Notes under the pieces: generated by a model
Told to the model about the DNA's origin: nothing
What the model saw: only the letters and a program-made list of their open reading frames with translations
Database searches by the model: none
NCBI GenBank assembly: GCA_028280945.1
Contig: JANQKV010000035.1
Coordinates: forward strand, 98,136-162,135
DNA from: Opitutaceae bacterium
GTDB lineage: Bacteria > Verrucomicrobiota > Verrucomicrobiia > Opitutales > Opitutaceae
Length of the DNA stretch: 64,000 nt
Direction: 5' to 3'
Shown here: positions 40,506 through 49,327 of the stretch, one piece after another
Position numbering within the stretch: position 1 is the first letter of the stretch
Layout: every line of letters begins with the position of its first letter
Translations under genes and position numbers: made by a program

Positions 40506-40539
40506 GCTCCAAAACGGCTACCGTTTTTCTGAAAATGCT
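40505..40539 (+). repeat. 35-base direct repeat, copy 1
   Basis: Core ACGGCTACCGTTTTTCTGAAA. It matches 40862-40896 with two substitutions, in the same orientation and 357 bases apart. Both copies lie next to the dispersed GGAGGCGCACAAGCTC element. Confidence 0.75.
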
Positions 40540-40704
40540 CCATCGTATTGGAAGCTTGTGGGGTTTTCGGTGTAGCTGGGTTGGAAGCGGGTTTTTAAAC
40601 TCTCCAGAGGCAAGCAACCCGCGGAATTCGCGGAAAGCGCTGACCGGAAAGTCGGCTCACGCTCCTCCGGAGTGTGACCCGGTCGGCGGAGAGGCACCAC
40701 TCAT

Positions 40705-40772
40705 TGTCGGGCATAAAGCCCGACCCACAGACAAGTTGCTTCCCTGATGTGGGTCGGGCTTTATGCCCGACA
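40705..40772. repeat. Perfect 25-base inverted repeat with nested palindromes (REP-like)
   Basis: The left arm 40705-40729 and right arm 40748-40772 are exact reverse complements around an 18-base loop. Each arm is itself a hairpin, GTCGGGC-ATAAA-GCCCGAC. Nested palindromes of this kind are typical of REP/BIME elements mobilised by Y1 (RAYT) transposases, one of which lies at 56441. It may also act as a bidirectional terminator between the convergent GH29 and GH117-like genes. Confidence 0.8.
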
Positions 40773-40861
40773 GACTGCGTTGCCTCTCAGCCTTCTGAGC
40801 CGTTGGCGAAAAGGTGGCCACTGCCAGGCCACGTTGTCGCCAAGCACGCCGGAGGCGCACA

Positions 40862-40896
40862 AGCTCCAAAGCGGCTACCGTTTTTCCGAAAATGCT
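40862..40896 (+). repeat. 35-base direct repeat, copy 2
   Basis: Second copy of the element at 40505-40539. It abuts the stop codon of the GH117-like gene, so the repeat forms the immediate 3' flank of that operon. It is preceded without a gap by the 22-base dispersed string also found at 22234-22255. Confidence 0.75.
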
Positions 40897-42180
40897 TTAG
40901 TCGGCGACTTCCAGCACGCGTTGGGTTTCCTCGGCGATGCGCTCGCGTTGGGCGGCGTTGAGCTTGGACCGATAATACACTTCCGGCGGAAGGCCGTATT
41001 CCGAGTTCTTCAGGTTGCGATCCTCCAGGTCGAGGCTCAGGTCGCAGTCGAAGCGCACCAGAATGCTGTGCCGTTTTCCCGGTCCTCCCAGACTCGTGAA
41101 GTGCGAGAGCCCCCAGGTGATGCCGCGGCCGGTGTCGGTGTCCGTGAAGGCGTCCGGCACGAAGGGACCGCCCGCCCAAGGCACCATGCTGACGCTGGAC
41201 GCCACGCTGAAGTTCACCCCATCCGGGGCGTATTGAATCGTATCGTGCTCATTGCCGTGCCGGATAACGATCGCTGCGATGCCTTCCCGGAAGGGGAACA
41301 ACGTGGTTTCGTGGCCTGAGTTGATGACTGGATTGAGCGGATGCTTCCGAAAGGGACCGAGCGGGTGATCCGCGATCGCGAGACCTTGGGCGCGAATCAG
41401 ATTGGGTTGCAGACCGAAGTCGGACTTGAAGTAGAGGTGGATCTTGCCGCGGTAAACCAGCGGGTAGGGATCGTGGATGGAATACTGGTCCCAACTGCCC
41501 TCCGGACCGTTGGGCACCACGATTTTGTGGGTCGGCGTCCACGGACCGTCGGGGGAGTCGGCCACGGAGACCGCAACGGGGCAGTCGTCGCCCCGCCGCC
41601 CCGAAACCTCCAGGAATCCCTGGTAATAAAGGTAGTATTTGCCCTCCCATTCGAGGATGTCGGCCGTTGACACCGAGCGCCAACCGACGTGGGGCTTGGC
41701 GGGCCGCGGCACCGCGACCCCCTGTTCCTCCCAATGGAAGCCGTCGGTGCTGGTGGCATACCAGATCTCGGACAGGTCCCAGTCCGAGGAGGGGATCGTG
41801 TCCGTGGCGGCGGCCGCACCACGCGGCGGTGTGGTGGTGTGGCGGCGTGTATACCAGACGTAGTATCTTCCGTTGGCCGCGATGACCTTGGAGGGATCGC
41901 GCCGGGTGATGGTGCCGTCGTGGCCGGCGTAATCGAGACCGGTCAATTCAGTGTAGCGGAAGGCGGTGAACAGCTCGTTGGTGCGGTAGGTGGGGGACTC
42001 GTATTGATCGTAGAGGCGTTCCATCGCCGCACTCAGCGGCTGCTCCGGTTTTTCCTCAGGCAGAAGAAAGGGAAATGGCGGCGGGTCGTCAGCGGGTGCC
42101 ACCGCGGCCGCGGCCAGTAGGCCGACCAATCCGGCAAACCGGCATCGCAGGAAAGTGGTGGCGTAGCGGGAGGCGGTCAT
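40897..42180 (-). CDS. GH117-like glycoside hydrolase (five-bladed propeller)
   Basis: 427 residues with a signal peptide (about 1-30). The sequence resembles GH117 alpha-1,3-anhydrogalactosidases: ELFTAFRYTELTGLDYAGHDGTITRRDPSKVI (D95), YYVWYTRRHT, SEIWYATSTDGFHWEEQG, TADILEWEGKYYLYYQGF, YSIHDPYPLVYRGKIHLYFK and an NSGHETTLFPF motif. GH117 enzymes release 3,6-anhydro-L-galactose from neoagaro-oligosaccharides. GH43/GH32-like folds are related and are the main alternative. It is the last gene of the seven-gene minus-strand operon, 18 bases after the preceding sulfatase. Together with sulfatases, GH2 and GH29 it points to red-algal galactan breakdown. Confidence 0.75.
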   Translation of the reverse strand: MTASRYATTFLRCRFAGLVGLLAAAAVAPADDPPPFPFLLPEEKPEQPLSAAMERLYDQYESPTYRTNELFTAFRYTELTGLDYAGHDGTITRRDPSKVIAANGRYYVWYTRRHTTTPPRGAAAATDTIPSSDWDLSEIWYATSTDGFHWEEQGVAVPRPAKPHVGWRSVSTADILEWEGKYYLYYQGFLEVSGRRGDDCPVAVSVADSPDGPWTPTHKIVVPNGPEGSWDQYSIHDPYPLVYRGKIHLYFKSDFGLQPNLIRAQGLAIADHPLGPFRKHPLNPVINSGHETTLFPFREGIAAIVIRHGNEHDTIQYAPDGVNFSVASSVSMVPWAGGPFVPDAFTDTDTGRGITWGLSHFTSLGGPGKRHSILVRFDCDLSLDLEDRNLKNSEYGLPPEVYYRSKLNAAQRERIAEETQRVLEVAD

Positions 42181-42198
42181 GCGTCGGAATTGCGCGGC

Positions 42199-43737
42199 TC
42201 AGTTGCCCCAGGCGGTTTCACGAACCTGCATGAGTGCGGGATACGATTCGTCGGTGTCGCTGACTTCCGCCTTGAGGTTGAGGAGCTGTTCTTTGAGCCG
42301 CCCGCGCACGTCGCGATAGGCAGGATCGGCGTAGACGTTGTGACGCTCATCAAGGTCGTTGCGCAGGTCGTAGAGCTCCCATCCCGGCCGCGTGGGATCC
42401 GGTTTGGCCCCGGTCGCGTCGAGGGCCAGGCCATAGAAGAAAATGAGTTTAAAATCCCGGGTGCGGATGCCGTAGTGCGCCGGGTTGTCGTGGTGGGCCA
42501 TGTGCATCCAGTAACGGTAGTAGGTGGCCTGCCGCCAATCGGACGGGGTTTCCCCTTGGAGCAGCGGCACGACACTGCGACCCTGCACCGAATCCGGCAC
42601 GGCGACGCCGGCCAGTTCGAGCAGGGTGGGGGCGAAGTCAGTGTTGTTGACGAGGTCAGTATTGATCGAGCCTGCCTCGATCATGGCTGGATAGCGCACG
42701 ATGAAGGGCACCTGCAGTGACGGCTCATACATCCAGCGCTTGTCGATGTAGTCGTGCTCGCCGAGCATGAAACCCTGGTCGGAGGTGTAGAGGATGATGG
42801 TGTTGTCGAGTTCGCCGGTCCCTGCCAGATGGTCCACCAGCCGGGCGATGTTGTCATCCACACCCCGCACGGTGCGCAGGTATTTCTTCAGGTAGCGTTG
42901 GTAGGAGACGGTGAGGTATTCGTCATCGGGCAGGTCCGGGTTCACAAACATGTGGTGGCCCATGTTGCGGCGGGGGTTGCGCTTGCCGATGGAGGTGCCC
43001 GTGCCGGCAGTCGCGGCCGATCCGTGGTTGGGCACATCGCGCAGGCTGGCGGGTTCGGGAATGGTGACGTCGTCCCAAAGGAAGTCGTAGCGCTCGGCAT
43101 TCTCAAAGTTGTCGTGCGGCGCCTTGAAGTGGTGCATCAGAAAGAAGGGCCGGCCCTGATCCCGCTGCTTGAGCCAGCGCAGGGACAGGTCGGTAATGAC
43201 ATCGGAGGAGTGGGTGGAGTTGTAGGTATATTTCGGATACATCAGGTTGTCCGGCCATTCGCCCGCACCCATCTGGCGGAAGGAGGGGCGGAAGTAGTTC
43301 CCCTGGCCGGGCAGCACGCAATAGTAGTCGAACTCGGCCGGCTCGTCGTGCAGGTGCCACTTGCCGATCATGGCGGTTTCGTAGCCGGCCTGCTTCATCA
43401 GGCGGGGGAGCATGTGGCGTTCCGGTGGCAGGGGGTCGAACAGGGTGCGCACCCCGTTGGTGTGCGAATACTGGCCGGTCAGCAAGGTCGCCCGGCTGGG
43501 CGTGCAGATCGAATTGGTGTTGGAGGCGTTGGTGAAATGGATGCCCTCGTTGGCCAGGCGGTCGAGCGTGGGGGTGGGATCGAGCGGGGCCAGGTGGCTG
43601 CCGTAGATCCCGACGGCAGCGGCGGCGTGGTCGTCCGACATGATCCACAGGATATTCGGCCGCTTGTCCGGCGAGGCTGCTGCCAGCAGGCCGGCAATGG
43701 CGGTGAGAAACCAGGAGAGCGCGAGGCGAGTTTTCAT
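42199..43737 (-). CDS. Secreted S1 sulfatase (operon gene 6)
   Basis: 512 residues, signal peptide about 1-24. The sulfatase signature C78-T-P-S-R marks the cysteine converted to formylglycine; ILWIMSDDHAAAAVG supplies the metal-binding aspartates, and MIGKWHLHDEP and YTSDQGFMLGEHDYIDKRWMYE are further alkaline-phosphatase-superfamily motifs. It should remove sulfate esters from an algal oligosaccharide. The gene lies 32 bases downstream of the unclassified glycosidase-like gene and 18 bases before the GH117-like gene. No sulfatase-maturase gene is in the window. Confidence 0.94.
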   Translation of the reverse strand: MKTRLALSWFLTAIAGLLAAASPDKRPNILWIMSDDHAAAAVGIYGSHLAPLDPTPTLDRLANEGIHFTNASNTNSICTPSRATLLTGQYSHTNGVRTLFDPLPPERHMLPRLMKQAGYETAMIGKWHLHDEPAEFDYYCVLPGQGNYFRPSFRQMGAGEWPDNLMYPKYTYNSTHSSDVITDLSLRWLKQRDQGRPFFLMHHFKAPHDNFENAERYDFLWDDVTIPEPASLRDVPNHGSAATAGTGTSIGKRNPRRNMGHHMFVNPDLPDDEYLTVSYQRYLKKYLRTVRGVDDNIARLVDHLAGTGELDNTIILYTSDQGFMLGEHDYIDKRWMYEPSLQVPFIVRYPAMIEAGSINTDLVNNTDFAPTLLELAGVAVPDSVQGRSVVPLLQGETPSDWRQATYYRYWMHMAHHDNPAHYGIRTRDFKLIFFYGLALDATGAKPDPTRPGWELYDLRNDLDERHNVYADPAYRDVRGRLKEQLLNLKAEVSDTDESYPALMQVRETAWGN

Positions 43738-43769
43738 GGAAAGGGAGGGGAGGAAACCGATGGTTGGAG

Positions 43770-45929
43770 TTAACGCGAAGGGTTGGGCGCAACGGCGCCG
43801 AGCACCCGGGCCAGGTCGCCGCGGGCGTGGGCCAGGAAGGCCGGCCAGTCCAGCGCGCCGGGGCGGGACAGCATCTGGGAATGATAGCGGGCCTGGTTGT
43901 GGTCGACGTAGTCGGTGCAGTGCTCGTAGGCCGCGAGCGCATGTTGGCCGGCCGACTCACGCCGGTGCTTTTCCCGGGTTTTAAGGAAGGCCCCGTAGTC
44001 GGTGGCCGCGCGGATTTTGTCGGCGTAATACTGCCCCAGCAGGGCCATGCTGCGCATGTCGTCGAGCGCGGCCTGAAGGTCGGCGCCGTTGGTGGTCGAA
44101 GTCAGGACGTCGACTCCGGCGAGCGTCTTGCGGGCATCGTCGTCGATGCGGCGCGCCACCGCGAGCGGGGTGATACCGGTGGGCATGCTACCGGACAATT
44201 CGCCTTGCACAAATTCCCTGACGTTGAGCAAGCCGCTGCCGGGCATGGTCTCGCCTTTGGCGAAGGCTTCTATACCGCGAAAGCTTTCCTTGTGGCTGTT
44301 GGAGTTCTCCACGGACCATATGTGATCCCAATTGCGCCAGTAGAAGCGGTTGACCCGGGGGATGATTTGGGAAGCAGTCCGCCAGGTGTCGTGGAGTTGG
44401 TCGGCGTCGGTGCCCGGGTAGCGGTCGGCGAGGCGCGCCACAAAGAAATCGCGATCGAGGCCGGGGTTGTAGGCGAGACGTCCCCACAGCATGTGGGCAT
44501 ACCAGTGCTTGTGGATCTCGAGCTCGCGCGGAGACTTCGGCTGTTTGCTGATGAACTCGCGGCCCCAGACGTAGCCGTCGGACCCGAGGTGGAAGCCGGC
44601 GGTGGCATCCCGGTCAAAGTTCTGCAGGAAGGCGCGCACGTAGTCGGGGTCGCCCCAGCGGTGCACAAAAATGTCATCGTTGCGCAGGTTCCACCAGCTC
44701 TTGAGGCCGTGGGGTTTCATGGCCTCGACGAGTTCATCAGCAAAGGGGATTCGCGGTGAGGAGTAGAGACGGGCGCGGGCGTATTTGAAACTGATTTCAA
44801 ACGAATCGGGGTAGGCCCCCCAGCGATTCAGAATGGAGTCGAAGTCGGAGTTCCACACGCGGTGGATGAAGCTGACCCGGCGTTCGGGTTGCCGGCGCTT
44901 GGCATCGAGGATGCCCTCGCCGTAGGTCTGCCACAACCAATCCTCGCGATGCACCTTGGGGCCCCTGGTGGAGGGGAAGTGTTCGCCGGCGGTGACCCCG
45001 ATGCCCGTCACGTCCGGATAGGTCAACAGGAAGGTTTTCACCGCATTGCGCAGATAGCGGATGGTGGCGGGATTGTTGATATCGTGGGTGACACCGTATT
45101 TGCCCGGCTGCTCATCGGGCACCCTGGTGCCATAGGTGCGGTAGTAGTCGTGCACGGGTTGCGCGACGCTGTTGAGGCAGATGTTCCAAGTGATCCAATA
45201 CACGTCGATGCCGCGATCGCGGGCGTGCCGCATGACGCGCCGCCAGAACTCGACCTTCTCTTCGATGGAGATGGTTTTGACGGTGCGCAGATTGTCCATG
45301 ACACTGGCGGAAACGAGCTGGGGGTCGCCCCACTCGTTTTCCCGGCCGTTGGGCACCAGGGTGGTGATGCAGACGTCATCGAGCGCCGCATCAGGGAATG
45401 CCTCCGACCGCACCATCGAGGGGAAGGGGTGCGGGTTCCAGAAGCTGATCATGTTGTAGCGGTCGCGGGCCATCTGGTCGAAGAACTCCCGCCAGAATTC
45501 GAAATTCCACATCTCGGCGATGTTGCGCTGTGCGGCGTCGCCGGTGTCGTCGTAACTGGGGGTGCGGGCGTCGAGGGGAATGTTGAACTTGGTGCCACGC
45601 CGGGCAAGGTAGGGCTCGCCGGCGAAGCCACCTCCGAGAACGCCGGGGCCGTGCAATCGGATGCGTTCGGCGGCTTCCAGAAGACCATACATCAGGCCGC
45701 ATTCATCGCCGCCGCGCAGGACGAGCGCGGCGCCGTCGAGGACGTAGGCCTGTTCGCCCAGTGTTGGGTCGATTTCCAGCCTGAGATCGGGTGCATCTCC
45801 AGCCTCGCTGAGTTCAACGAGGCCAAATTGGACGAGGGGAGAATCGACCGGTTCGTTCGCCTGCAGGACGACCGCGCACCATGGCAGGGTGGCGGCGCAG
45901 ACGAAACAAAACAACCGGTGGAGGATCAT
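43770..45929 (-). CDS. Secreted glycoside-hydrolase-like protein, family unclear
   Basis: 719 residues from the ATG at 45929, which overlaps the stop of the upstream sulfatase (ATGA) and begins a signal peptide (MILHRLFCFV..LQANE). The longer in-frame form starting at 46043 has an unlikely leader inside the neighbouring gene. An N-terminal alpha/beta domain with GGDECGLMYGLLEAAERIRLHG resembles the GH20b/GH67 accessory domain. A TIM-barrel-like part follows (RRGTKFNIPLDART, RYNMISFWNPHPFPSM, DVTGIGVTAGEHFPS, GLKSWWNLRNDDIFVHRWG). Alpha-glucuronidase-related or uncharacterised GH families are possible; the catalytic residues were not identified. Its place between two sulfatases implies a role on a sulfated glycan. 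Confidence 0.7.
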   Translation of the reverse strand: MILHRLFCFVCAATLPWCAVVLQANEPVDSPLVQFGLVELSEAGDAPDLRLEIDPTLGEQAYVLDGAALVLRGGDECGLMYGLLEAAERIRLHGPGVLGGGFAGEPYLARRGTKFNIPLDARTPSYDDTGDAAQRNIAEMWNFEFWREFFDQMARDRYNMISFWNPHPFPSMVRSEAFPDAALDDVCITTLVPNGRENEWGDPQLVSASVMDNLRTVKTISIEEKVEFWRRVMRHARDRGIDVYWITWNICLNSVAQPVHDYYRTYGTRVPDEQPGKYGVTHDINNPATIRYLRNAVKTFLLTYPDVTGIGVTAGEHFPSTRGPKVHREDWLWQTYGEGILDAKRRQPERRVSFIHRVWNSDFDSILNRWGAYPDSFEISFKYARARLYSSPRIPFADELVEAMKPHGLKSWWNLRNDDIFVHRWGDPDYVRAFLQNFDRDATAGFHLGSDGYVWGREFISKQPKSPRELEIHKHWYAHMLWGRLAYNPGLDRDFFVARLADRYPGTDADQLHDTWRTASQIIPRVNRFYWRNWDHIWSVENSNSHKESFRGIEAFAKGETMPGSGLLNVREFVQGELSGSMPTGITPLAVARRIDDDARKTLAGVDVLTSTTNGADLQAALDDMRSMALLGQYYADKIRAATDYGAFLKTREKHRRESAGQHALAAYEHCTDYVDHNQARYHSQMLSRPGALDWPAFLAHARGDLARVLGAVAPNPSR

Positions 45930-47332
45930 TTCTTTTCGCCGGCCATCGCCTTGCGGATGTGGGATTCGCGACCTTCGACTTCGTTGTCGCGGTTGGCAAA
46001 GTGAGGATCCTCCCACTTCGGTTCGACGTTGTGTTGGTTCCACGCGGCGTAGAGTTCGTTCAACTCGGAGAACTTTTCCGGCATGGCGGCGGCGAGGTTG
46101 ACGTGCTCGTAAGGGTCGGTGCGCAGGTTGAACAGGAAGGGTTCGGGTTTGAAGATGGAATGGACCAGTTTATAGTCGCCTTGGCGGACGGCGTAGCCGG
46201 CTCCGCCGGAGACTCGCCAGTAGAGTTCGCGGGCGGGCAGGGAGGTCGATTGACCGGTCAGCATGGGAGTCAGGTCCAGGCCTTCGAGCGCCAGTTCCTC
46301 CGGCGGCTCGATGCCGGCGGCGGCGAGCGTCGTGGGAAAAATGTCCAGCGCGCTGACTGGTTCGTCGAGTATGGCGCCGGCCAGGAAGCGGTCGCCCCAA
46401 GTAATGCTGAACGGCACCCGGATTCCCCCCTCGAAAAGCATGCCCTTGAAGCCGCGGAAGGGATGGCTGCTGGCGCCGTTGCGCATGGCACCATTGTCGG
46501 AGTAGTAGAAAATGAGCGTGTTGTTGTAGAGGCCCTCGTCCTTGAGTTTCCGGACGACCCGGCCGACTCCCTGGTCGAGTCCCACCACGAGTCCGCCGTA
46601 GGCGGCGCGTTTGCCATCCTCGATGTGTTCCGTGTCGTCGAGGTAGTCCCGCGTGGCGTGAATGGGGCCGTGCGGGGCATTGTAGGCGAGGTAGATGAAG
46701 AAGGGGTTGTTTTTTTCCCGCTCAATGAACCCGACGGCTTCGGCGGTGAAGTCGTCGGTGAGGTAGGTGATCTCGTCAAAGGGGACCGGTTCGCCGTTGC
46801 GCAGGATGCGATCCATCGGGGGGGATTTGGCCGACTGGTCGCCCCAGTAGCTCATGCCTCCGCCATACATGCCATACCAGTAATCGAAACCGCGTTGGTT
46901 GGGCCAGAACTTGGGAAAATCGCCCAGGTGCCATTTGCCGATGGCGGCGGTGGCGTAGCCGTGCGCCTGCAGGACCTCGGACAGCATGGTCTGGTCGAGA
47001 GGCAGTCCGGCCTCGGGATCGTCGTGACCATAGGGGGTGTTGTTCTCATGGCCGAAGCGTTGCTGGTAGCGGCCTGCCATGAGTCCGGCCCGGCTGGGGC
47101 TGCAATACGGGTGGGTGGCATAGCCCGCCCGGAAAATGGTGCCGTCGCGGGCGAGCCGATCGAGGTGGGGCGTGGGAATGTCGGTGGCGCCGTTGAAACC
47201 CACGTCACCCCAGCCCTGATCATCAGACAGGATGATGATGATGTTGGGGCGGCCTTGCCCGGCGATGATGCTGATGAAACCGAACAGGTGGCTGAGGAAA
47301 AGGAGGAGCAGGCGAGGTCGGGGCATATACAA
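45926..47332 (-). CDS. Secreted S1 sulfatase (operon gene 4)
   Basis: 468 residues; signal peptide about 1-25 (a second ATG two codons in is also possible). Formylglycine motif C77-S-P-S-R; metal ligands in IIIILSDDQGWGDVG; GKWHLGDFPKFWPN and YYSDNGAMRNG conserved. The YCSPSRAGLMAGRYQQRFG context is typical of galactan or N-acetylglucosamine sulfatases of the S1 family, but the subfamily cannot be fixed by eye. Its stop overlaps the next gene's start by ATGA, and its start lies six bases downstream of the FAD oxidoreductase stop. Confidence 0.94.
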   Translation of the reverse strand: MYMPRPRLLLLFLSHLFGFISIIAGQGRPNIIIILSDDQGWGDVGFNGATDIPTPHLDRLARDGTIFRAGYATHPYCSPSRAGLMAGRYQQRFGHENNTPYGHDDPEAGLPLDQTMLSEVLQAHGYATAAIGKWHLGDFPKFWPNQRGFDYWYGMYGGGMSYWGDQSAKSPPMDRILRNGEPVPFDEITYLTDDFTAEAVGFIEREKNNPFFIYLAYNAPHGPIHATRDYLDDTEHIEDGKRAAYGGLVVGLDQGVGRVVRKLKDEGLYNNTLIFYYSDNGAMRNGASSHPFRGFKGMLFEGGIRVPFSITWGDRFLAGAILDEPVSALDIFPTTLAAAGIEPPEELALEGLDLTPMLTGQSTSLPARELYWRVSGGAGYAVRQGDYKLVHSIFKPEPFLFNLRTDPYEHVNLAAAMPEKFSELNELYAAWNQHNVEPKWEDPHFANRDNEVEGRESHIRKAMAGEKK

Positions 47333-47337
47333 TGGAG

Positions 47338-49317
47338 TTATCCGTAGGCGCGCACTTCATAGATCCCCACAGTGGGACCGTTGCCGGCGAGGATCTCGAT
47401 GCGCACGGCCCGGAGTTTGGTGGGAGAGAATCGGTGCCGGCGGATGCGTTGGTAATTATAGGCGGCGGAATCGAGCGTGACTTCCGAACCATCCGGACGT
47501 TCGCCGATGATGCGGTAATCGCGAGCGGTTTCCGGCTGGGGACCGGCCAGGGAGCGACTTTGGATACGCTTGGACACCGTCATGGTGAGTTGGCGGTCGA
47601 GGCCGGTATCGTGGGTCAACTGCACTTCCCGGAGCTCGACCGGCTGGCCCCAGGCGAGGCGCAGGGATGGCTGGTCGCCTTCAGTGGAGGCCATCCAGCG
47701 ATGATTGGTTTTGCCTTTCTCATCGTAGGCTTGGCCCGAGAGCACGTTGGCGGGCGATGTGCCGGTTGCGGAGGTGGAAGCGCTGACATTGGCTTGGCGG
47801 GCAAGGTCGGCAGGATCTTCGTTTTTCTGTTTCAGGATGATGGCCCCATCGCGCAGGAGTTGTTGCTGAACCTCCTTGCGGCGGTTCGGATCGTTGCGCA
47901 CTTGGCGGGGGGTGAGATCGTGCTGCAGGCAGACGTGCGCGGCGGTGCCGGCCGCCTGGCCTATGACCGAACAGGTCTTCATGACCCGGGTGCTGGTGAA
48001 GGCGACGTGGCTTGCGCTGATATTGCGCCCGGCCATCAAGAGGTTGGGCACGTTGCGTGAATAGAGGCTACCGAGGGGGATGTTGTAGGGGCCTTTGTGG
48101 GGGCTAGGCAGGAAAGGCCGTCGGTCCTTGGCATCGAAGCCGAGGGCGGGGTGGTCGTCGAGCTTCCAGCCGCCGAAGCCGATCGGGTCCTCGAAACGAG
48201 TGCCGTTGTTCTGCACGTCCTGCTGCAGCATCATCGTATCACCGACAAAACGCCGGGATTCCCGTTTGCCCGGGATCATGCCCACGGTCTCAAGGGCCCA
48301 GTTGTCCGCCTCGGCATATTTGCCGCTGTTCTTGATGAAGTCCCACACACCGAGCACGACCGCCAGCAGCTCGAAGCGGAGACGTTCGTTGTCGCGAATG
48401 GTGTCGTAGACGCCGCCGAGTTCGATCCACCAGTAACCGTAGTTCCACGTGTCCGGTGTAGTGGGGCGGGCATAGAGATCCTCTTCAGTGATGGAACGGG
48501 CCCAGGACGGTGGTTCGTAGGCGACGGGATGATCGAGTTCGCGGGCGGTAAAGAGGATGGAGGAGCCCTGCGTGGTGCCGGGCTCATCGTAGTCAGCCAG
48601 CGGTTCGCCAAACACCTCGGAAGACTCGCGACCGAGACGGAACTCGGCTCCCGCTTCCAAGCCCAGGCGGCCATCGCCGGTGCAGTCCATGAACAAGCGG
48701 CTTTCGATCCGGTAGAGGTGCTCGGTCTTGTCGCACCGCACCCAGGCGCGGCTGATCCTGTCGCCGTCTTTTTCGACGCGGTAGAGGCTGGCATCCAGAA
48801 TCAGCCGGATATTGGGCTCCCGGATGACCTTGTCGTAGAGCATGAGGTCCCAGAGTTCCCAGGCGTAATGGCCGTTGTGCCAGGCGTTCTCCAGACAGAA
48901 TTCCTCGATCAGGCCGCACTCGCGGAAGCCTCCCTGGTAACCGAGCGGGTGCATCTTGATTTCGCTGCTGGCGTTGCCCCCCAAGCGGCTGCGATCCTGG
49001 GCAAGGATCACCTTGCTGCCGAGACGGGCGGCGCTGATGGCGGCGCTCACGCCGGCAAGACCTCCCCCGGCAATGAAGAGGTCGCAGGCGAGGTTGACCT
49101 GGTGCATGTGGGGTTCGGCGGCGACGGCGCCGAGTTGCGCATCGTCAGGGGCGAGCTGGTCGATCCGGGGAGAGATCTGACCGCGGGCGACAAACCTGTC
49201 GGAGGCTCCGGAGAGGGTCTGGGGAGCCTTTACCATCAGGGTGTAGCCGGTTAGCCCGGCTGCCGTGGTGAGGAATTGGCGGCGGGTGGCGAAAGCTGTG
49301 GGGTCGGAGGGGGGCAT
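47338..49317 (-). CDS. FAD-dependent oxidoreductase with C-terminal beta-sandwich domain
   Basis: 659 residues from the ATG at 49317 (MPPSDPTAFATRRQFL). The frame stays open upstream to 49767, but that part is a shadow of the sulfatase gene and is Ser/Thr/Pro-rich. A twin-arginine-like signal RRQFLTTAAG is followed by a Rossmann FAD-binding motif LFIAGGGLAGVSAAISAARLG, then NASSEIKMHPLG and CTGDGRLGLEAGAEF, matching the FAD_oxidored (PF12831-like) family common beside sulfatases in Planctomycetes and Verrucomicrobia. The last 150 residues look like a discoidin/F5-8 sugar-binding sandwich. The substrate is unknown; oxidation of a sugar or uronate is possible. Confidence 0.85.
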   Translation of the reverse strand: MPPSDPTAFATRRQFLTTAAGLTGYTLMVKAPQTLSGASDRFVARGQISPRIDQLAPDDAQLGAVAAEPHMHQVNLACDLFIAGGGLAGVSAAISAARLGSKVILAQDRSRLGGNASSEIKMHPLGYQGGFRECGLIEEFCLENAWHNGHYAWELWDLMLYDKVIREPNIRLILDASLYRVEKDGDRISRAWVRCDKTEHLYRIESRLFMDCTGDGRLGLEAGAEFRLGRESSEVFGEPLADYDEPGTTQGSSILFTARELDHPVAYEPPSWARSITEEDLYARPTTPDTWNYGYWWIELGGVYDTIRDNERLRFELLAVVLGVWDFIKNSGKYAEADNWALETVGMIPGKRESRRFVGDTMMLQQDVQNNGTRFEDPIGFGGWKLDDHPALGFDAKDRRPFLPSPHKGPYNIPLGSLYSRNVPNLLMAGRNISASHVAFTSTRVMKTCSVIGQAAGTAAHVCLQHDLTPRQVRNDPNRRKEVQQQLLRDGAIILKQKNEDPADLARQANVSASTSATGTSPANVLSGQAYDEKGKTNHRWMASTEGDQPSLRLAWGQPVELREVQLTHDTGLDRQLTMTVSKRIQSRSLAGPQPETARDYRIIGERPDGSEVTLDSAAYNYQRIRRHRFSPTKLRAVRIEILAGNGPTVGIYEVRAYG

Positions 49318-49327
49318 GGGCCGGTTG

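Larger units (their letters stand above)
40356..40896. other. 541-base intergenic region with gene remnant and palindromic repeats
   Basis: This lies between the convergent GH29 and GH117-like genes. It contains a 49-codon fragment beginning like a secretory protein (40359-40505), an inverted copy of a dispersed repeat at 40476-40494, two near-identical 35-base copies at 40505-40539 and 40862-40896 (two mismatches), and a perfect 25-base inverted repeat at 40705-40772. No intact gene was seen. The stretch looks assembled from repeat insertions. Confidence 0.75.

Noticed and set aside
45930..46043. N-terminal extension of the unclassified glycosidase-like protein
   Set aside because: It lies within the upstream sulfatase gene. 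The ATG at 45929 gives an ATGA overlap and a signal peptide.
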